Shown piece by piece: positions 60,915-64,000 of a stretch of DNA of 64,000 nucleotides; positions within the stretch are counted from its first letter, which is position 1, and every line of letters starts with the position of its first letter. Source of the DNA: Alitta virens (Eukaryota > Annelida > Polychaeta > Phyllodocida > Nereididae); contig OW028576.1 of NCBI GenBank assembly GCA_932294295.1, positions 23,877,227 through 23,941,226 of the forward strand, in the 5' to 3' direction. Under the pieces are notes generated by a model. That model searched no databases. It was not told where the DNA came from and was given only the letters and a program-made list of their open reading frames with translations. Both the position numbers and the translations under genes were made by a program.

Positions 60915-62984
60915 TTCTTAATTACAATGTCAATTACTATTTCATGATGGTTGATAGGTTATTGTCAAAGGTCTTTGAAAAAACTTGCTCAGTAACAAAC
61001 CAAGAAAATGCAAAACACAATATTTTGGAATTGCTGGTTGAAAATGAAGAGAATATTGTGAATAGAACCCGGACAGTAATCACAGAAATGGTGAAGCAGT
61101 CTCCTCGCTTTATAGAAAAAGAACATTACATTGATGTTGTGAAGGTAAGGAACTCATAAAATACAGTTTTGACCAATGTTGACCAAATGTTGCTTGACCT
61201 GCCTCATGTTTTAGCAAATCTACTAAATTCTACCAGTAATTCACAATGCTTCTAACGTGGAAACACCCTCAGGAATGTCAAATTGTTCTTACTTTGAAGT
61301 TGTTGACTTCATTCACAAGATAATTTTTCATGACATTTTTAGAGATGGAGAGAGGGTTAACTGCGACTTGTGGTTTCGGTACACTGTAAAGATAGATTTA
61401 TATGTTAACTCAATATTTTCCTGTGATATATTGGTTTTTTTATCACACCAATAATGGTATCTGTTGACATTTTTGGAACAAACTTTAAACAGGGCTGGGC
61501 AGCTCGTGTGACCTTTGTACCCGGACATACATGATGTCACCATTACACAATACTATATGGCGTCATCAATAATTGGGCTGTGGTGACGTCATGTATTGTT
61601 AATGCACTGCCGGGTACAAGGTCACATGAGAAGTGACCAGACCTATTAGCTGCATGCATTGTGAAGAAAGCATTATTGAGTGGTATAATAAACTGCAATT
61701 AGCCTGAAAGGTAATGCCATTAGATTAAGGTGTGCTTCATTGAATTATCAATACTTGATCTTAAGCAAGTGATAACTTCTATAAATTGGTTGGTTTTATG
61801 TATAGTGTCAGAGCCAGGATACATACACAATATTGCACATGTGTACCTCACACATTTGATTATATGTGAGATATCCTATTTCTAGGAGATGGTTGCAATA
61901 CACCAGGAAAATCAAGAAAATACACAAGTCAGCCTCCTGGAGACATTGGTACAACAGATAGATAATGCGGACAATATACCCGTATTTCAGAGAAATCAGG
62001 AAAACTTGTTGCTACTTATAGAGGTGAGATTTAACATGTGACCAGAATCTAAGAATCAACCCAGGTAATATGCTAGTCTGCTTAACATCAGCTCGATGAC
62101 GTCTGCTGACGGCTGATGATTGAACGATGTTGACCCAATCTGGTACACTGTCTGGGAAATTAAATAGGACGGCTAATTAGGGACACTAAGGTATTCTCTA
62201 AACAAGCAAAATCACTTTGAAGTAAATTGAGTGGGGAGAAAGAGTAACAGAGCCTGCAGAGGGCACTACGACTGTAGTATATCAAAACAACAATAAGATG
62301 ACATCGCTACACCGTTGTTGGATGGATGATGTCACAATTTTGATGACGTCATCAAACAATACTTATCTGCTACGGTGTCAGTGACCTCTTGTGGTACCTT
62401 TTTTCCCCATTGTATTCTTGACATTGTTTCAGATTCTGTTGGGGATAGATGATTCGTCTATATCAAGGTAAACGAGCATACTATACAATGAGAGTAATAC
62501 AAAATTGAATCAATAATTTCTTAGTGAACATTGTATTTCATAAGCCACTAAATCAAACTATTTATGATATACCTTAATCTAAAAGCACATTGTAATCAGT
62601 TATAAAGTTGTAAAAAATGAATGCAGCACAATGCAATATGATCCGTCTGATTTCTATTCATTTATTTTTGTATAGGACTAAGTGCTTGTGGTCCCTCATC
62701 TTGAATGCAAGACATATTTATATCGAAGGATGGCTTGAATGGACAGTATTATTTATCAGAATTTTGAAACAACTGCTTAATGAGGGCGCGGATCCAACAT
62801 GGCTACCAGAACGTCAGATAGAGTGTGCACTGTATGATTTCTTTAGGGGTATTAGCATTTTACTTGCTAATGAAGGACATCTTTCATGCGCCTTGATGGA
62901 ACTGATGCAATTATTTCTGAATGAGAAGTCTCTGTGTTACAAGACAGTCAGTGGCAGTGTCCTTCACTACCTTGTAACTTACAG
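60915..62984 (+). CDS. unrecognised helical-repeat gene, 5' part
   Basis: Four exons in phase: 60915-61144 (ATG at 60944, MMVDRLLSKVFEKTCSV; may be internal, since an acceptor ATCCACAG precedes it); 61886-62023 (EMVAIHQENQENTQVSLLE...); 62433-62467 (ILLGIDDSSIS); and 62676-62984 (TKCLWSLILNARHIYIEGWL...). All borders are GT/AG (GTAAGG, GTGAGA, GTAAAC, GTAGGT). The protein is helical and repetitive: NQENAKHNILELLVENEENI in exon 1 resembles NTQVSLLETLVQQIDNADNI with nearby NQEN in exon 2, which suggests alpha-helical repeats of armadillo or HEAT style. The gene continues past 62984 into an intron that holds a Harbinger element. No family is recognised. It is divergent to the minus-strand gene ending at 57067. 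Confidence 0.65.
61503..61630. mobile_element. foldback element, 128 bases
   Basis: CTCGTGTGACCTTTGTACCC at the left is the near reverse complement of the right end (GGGTACAAGGTCACATGAG). Inside, ACATGATGTCACCA pairs with TGGTGACGTCATGT. It lies in intron 1 of the helical-repeat gene. Confidence 0.7.
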
Positions 62985-63043
62985 GTAGGTGAATTTATTT
63001 TGTATTTTTCCAGCTACCAAAAATATGGAAGCTAATATGTGTT

Positions 63044-63432
63044 AAGTCCCTTTCACACTTAGCCGGTTTTGTCGTAGTGAACCCGTAGTATTAAATAACG
63101 GTGACGTAACGCCCTTCCCAGCTCCAACCCGATGGCTACCCGTGGATACACGGCGATACCCGCTGGGTGACTTCTGGGACCCGTGGCCAAGCCGGGAAAC
63201 CCGGCCCCTGTAGCCGGAAGAGCCGTGCTTGCATGGCAAACTCCAGGGTGTCCAAAACGTCCAAAAAGCCGGCGGGTTACACGTGAAAGCCGGCGGGTTA
63301 CCCGTCAAAGCTGGCGGGTTAACCGTGAAAGCCGGCGGGTTACCCATGAAAGCCGGCGAGTTACCCGTGAAAGCTGGCGGGTTAACCGTGAAAGCCAAGT
63401 ATTGTACGTGGTTGCGAACGTCATTATCCTAT
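63044..63432 (+). mobile_element. Harbinger left end with 21-base subterminal repeats
   Basis: The end AAGTCCCTTTCACACTTAGC... matches the MITE at 17341. A GC-rich part with CCGG words follows. Six exact-length 21-base units run from 63268 to 63393, each close to GCCGGCGGGTTACCCGTGAA plus one A. Arrays of this kind near the ends are typical transposase binding sites; that role is inference. Confidence 0.8.
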
Positions 63433-63439
63433 ATAAAAG
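63430..63439 (+). promoter_or_regulatory. TATA box of the Harbinger element
   Basis: CCTATATAAAAGGGCC lies just after the 21-base array and about 55 bases before an ATG (63494) that opens a basic frame. It probably drives the transposase gene. Confidence 0.6.
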
Positions 63440-63493
63440 GGCCTGTAGGTGTTGGTTGCTGTTCATTCTACCTCTGCGAGCCAGACAGTGAAC

Positions 63494-64000
63494 ATGTCAG
63501 GACATCCACAAGAAGAACTGGAGCTTATAAAACTAGCAACTTGCAACTGTATTGGAAGCTGTGGCAGACGGAAACCAGAAAAAAAGAGGAAAAAAGAAGA
63601 AGAAAGAAATAATTAGCCATCAGGCGGAGGAGAATGTCAGGAAGAGGGTTTTGTGTGAGGCCTGGCCGCTCAAAAGACCTCAGATGGGCCAGTACGAATG
63701 ATTGCTGAATGAATTCAGGGATGAGGATCCAATGCATTACAAGCACTTCCTTAGAATGGACCCTGCAATGTTTCAGGAGCTTCTTGGTAAACTTGGTCCT
63801 AGGATAGAGAAGACAGACAATTTCTGGAGGAAAGCTATGGACCCAGGACTGAAGCTAGCCATCATTTTTTGTTATTTGGCCACTGGCAACAGCTACAAGT
63901 CCCTCATGTATGGCTTCAGAGTGCCCAGCAACACCATAAGCAGCATCATCCCAAAAGTCTGTGAAGCACCTGCACCGGTTTCTGGTGGTGACACACCTGT
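63494..64000 (+). pseudogene. Harbinger transposase, broken and internally deleted, runs off the window
   Basis: The ATG at 63494 opens 40 codons and stops at 63614. The conserved transposase frame (KRPQMGQYE) is in another frame and meets a TGA at 63699-63701. It then continues with FRDEDPMHYKHFLRMDPAMF, LATGNSYKSLMYGFR and NTISSIIPKVCEA. After CEA the protein jumps to VSGGDTPV, which corresponds to the AGGDRPV stretch some 100 residues further on in the 30 kb copy, so the first catalytic Asp region is deleted at about 63966. The same family as the minus-strand copy, but a separate insertion. Confidence 0.85.

Noticed and set aside
62341..62354. Perfect palindrome TGATGACGTCATCA
   Set aside because: It is a CRE-like word in an intron, with only loosely related words near it. 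I cannot assign a function.
1..64000. CRISPR arrays, bacterial operons, phage or plasmid signals
   Set aside because: Spliced genes, SINEs and LINEs show an animal genome, and the tandem arrays have no spacer structure.

Overview
The window is animal nuclear DNA. It has short phased exons with GT/AG splice sites, tRNA-derived SINEs, microsatellites and many decayed transposable elements. Toll-like receptor (TLR) exons, ionotropic glutamate receptor (iGluR) exons, and Ty3/gypsy, DIRS, LINE, PIF/Harbinger and KDZ elements together suggest a marine invertebrate. A non-vertebrate deuterostome such as a lancelet or hemichordate is my guess, but a lophotrochozoan is not excluded. Exon positions below come from reading the sequence: splice consensus, reading phase and family motifs.

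Layout. 0.17-10 kb: a Ty3/gypsy element with 5' LTR, Lys-tRNA-type primer site, gag, a pol broken by one stop codon, and a large third ORF with two C2H2 zinc fingers and a basic coiled coil; no 3' LTR was found. 10-13.5 kb: repeats (hairpin MITE with GATA tails, SINE, CA microsatellite). 13.6-26.2 kb: two tandem TLR genes on the minus strand. The downstream one has an intact ectodomain and membrane span but no TIR domain. The upstream one has a TIR domain but carries two stops, a frameshift and a mutated splice acceptor. A Harbinger MITE lies between them. 28.4-32 kb: decayed DIRS-type and Harbinger elements on the minus strand. 32-35 kb: repeats. 35.2-41.5 kb: an iGluR gene on the minus strand, with a rearranged, inverted partial pseudogene copy at 58.3-58.95 kb. 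44.9-46.9 kb: a decayed LINE. 48.9-50.1 kb: a three-exon gene on the plus strand with a CxC cysteine cluster of the KDZ transposase type, followed by three to four repeats that keep a hairpin while its stem sequence changes. 52.6-57.1 kb: an unrecognised gene of at least nine small exons on the minus strand. 60.9-63 kb: an unrecognised helical-repeat gene on the plus strand that runs out of the window. 63.04-64 kb: a second Harbinger copy, internally deleted.

How it fits together: there is no operon-like system. The host genes are a TLR pair (innate sensing), an iGluR-like channel and two unknown genes transcribed divergently from 57.1 and 60.9 kb. One Harbinger family appears three times (MITE at 17.3 kb, coding copies at 30-32 and 63-64 kb), and one SINE family at least six times. 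The most unusual items are the zinc-finger ORF of the gypsy element, the complementary damage in the two TLRs, the hairpin repeats after the KDZ-like gene, and the opposed iGluR exon fragments.
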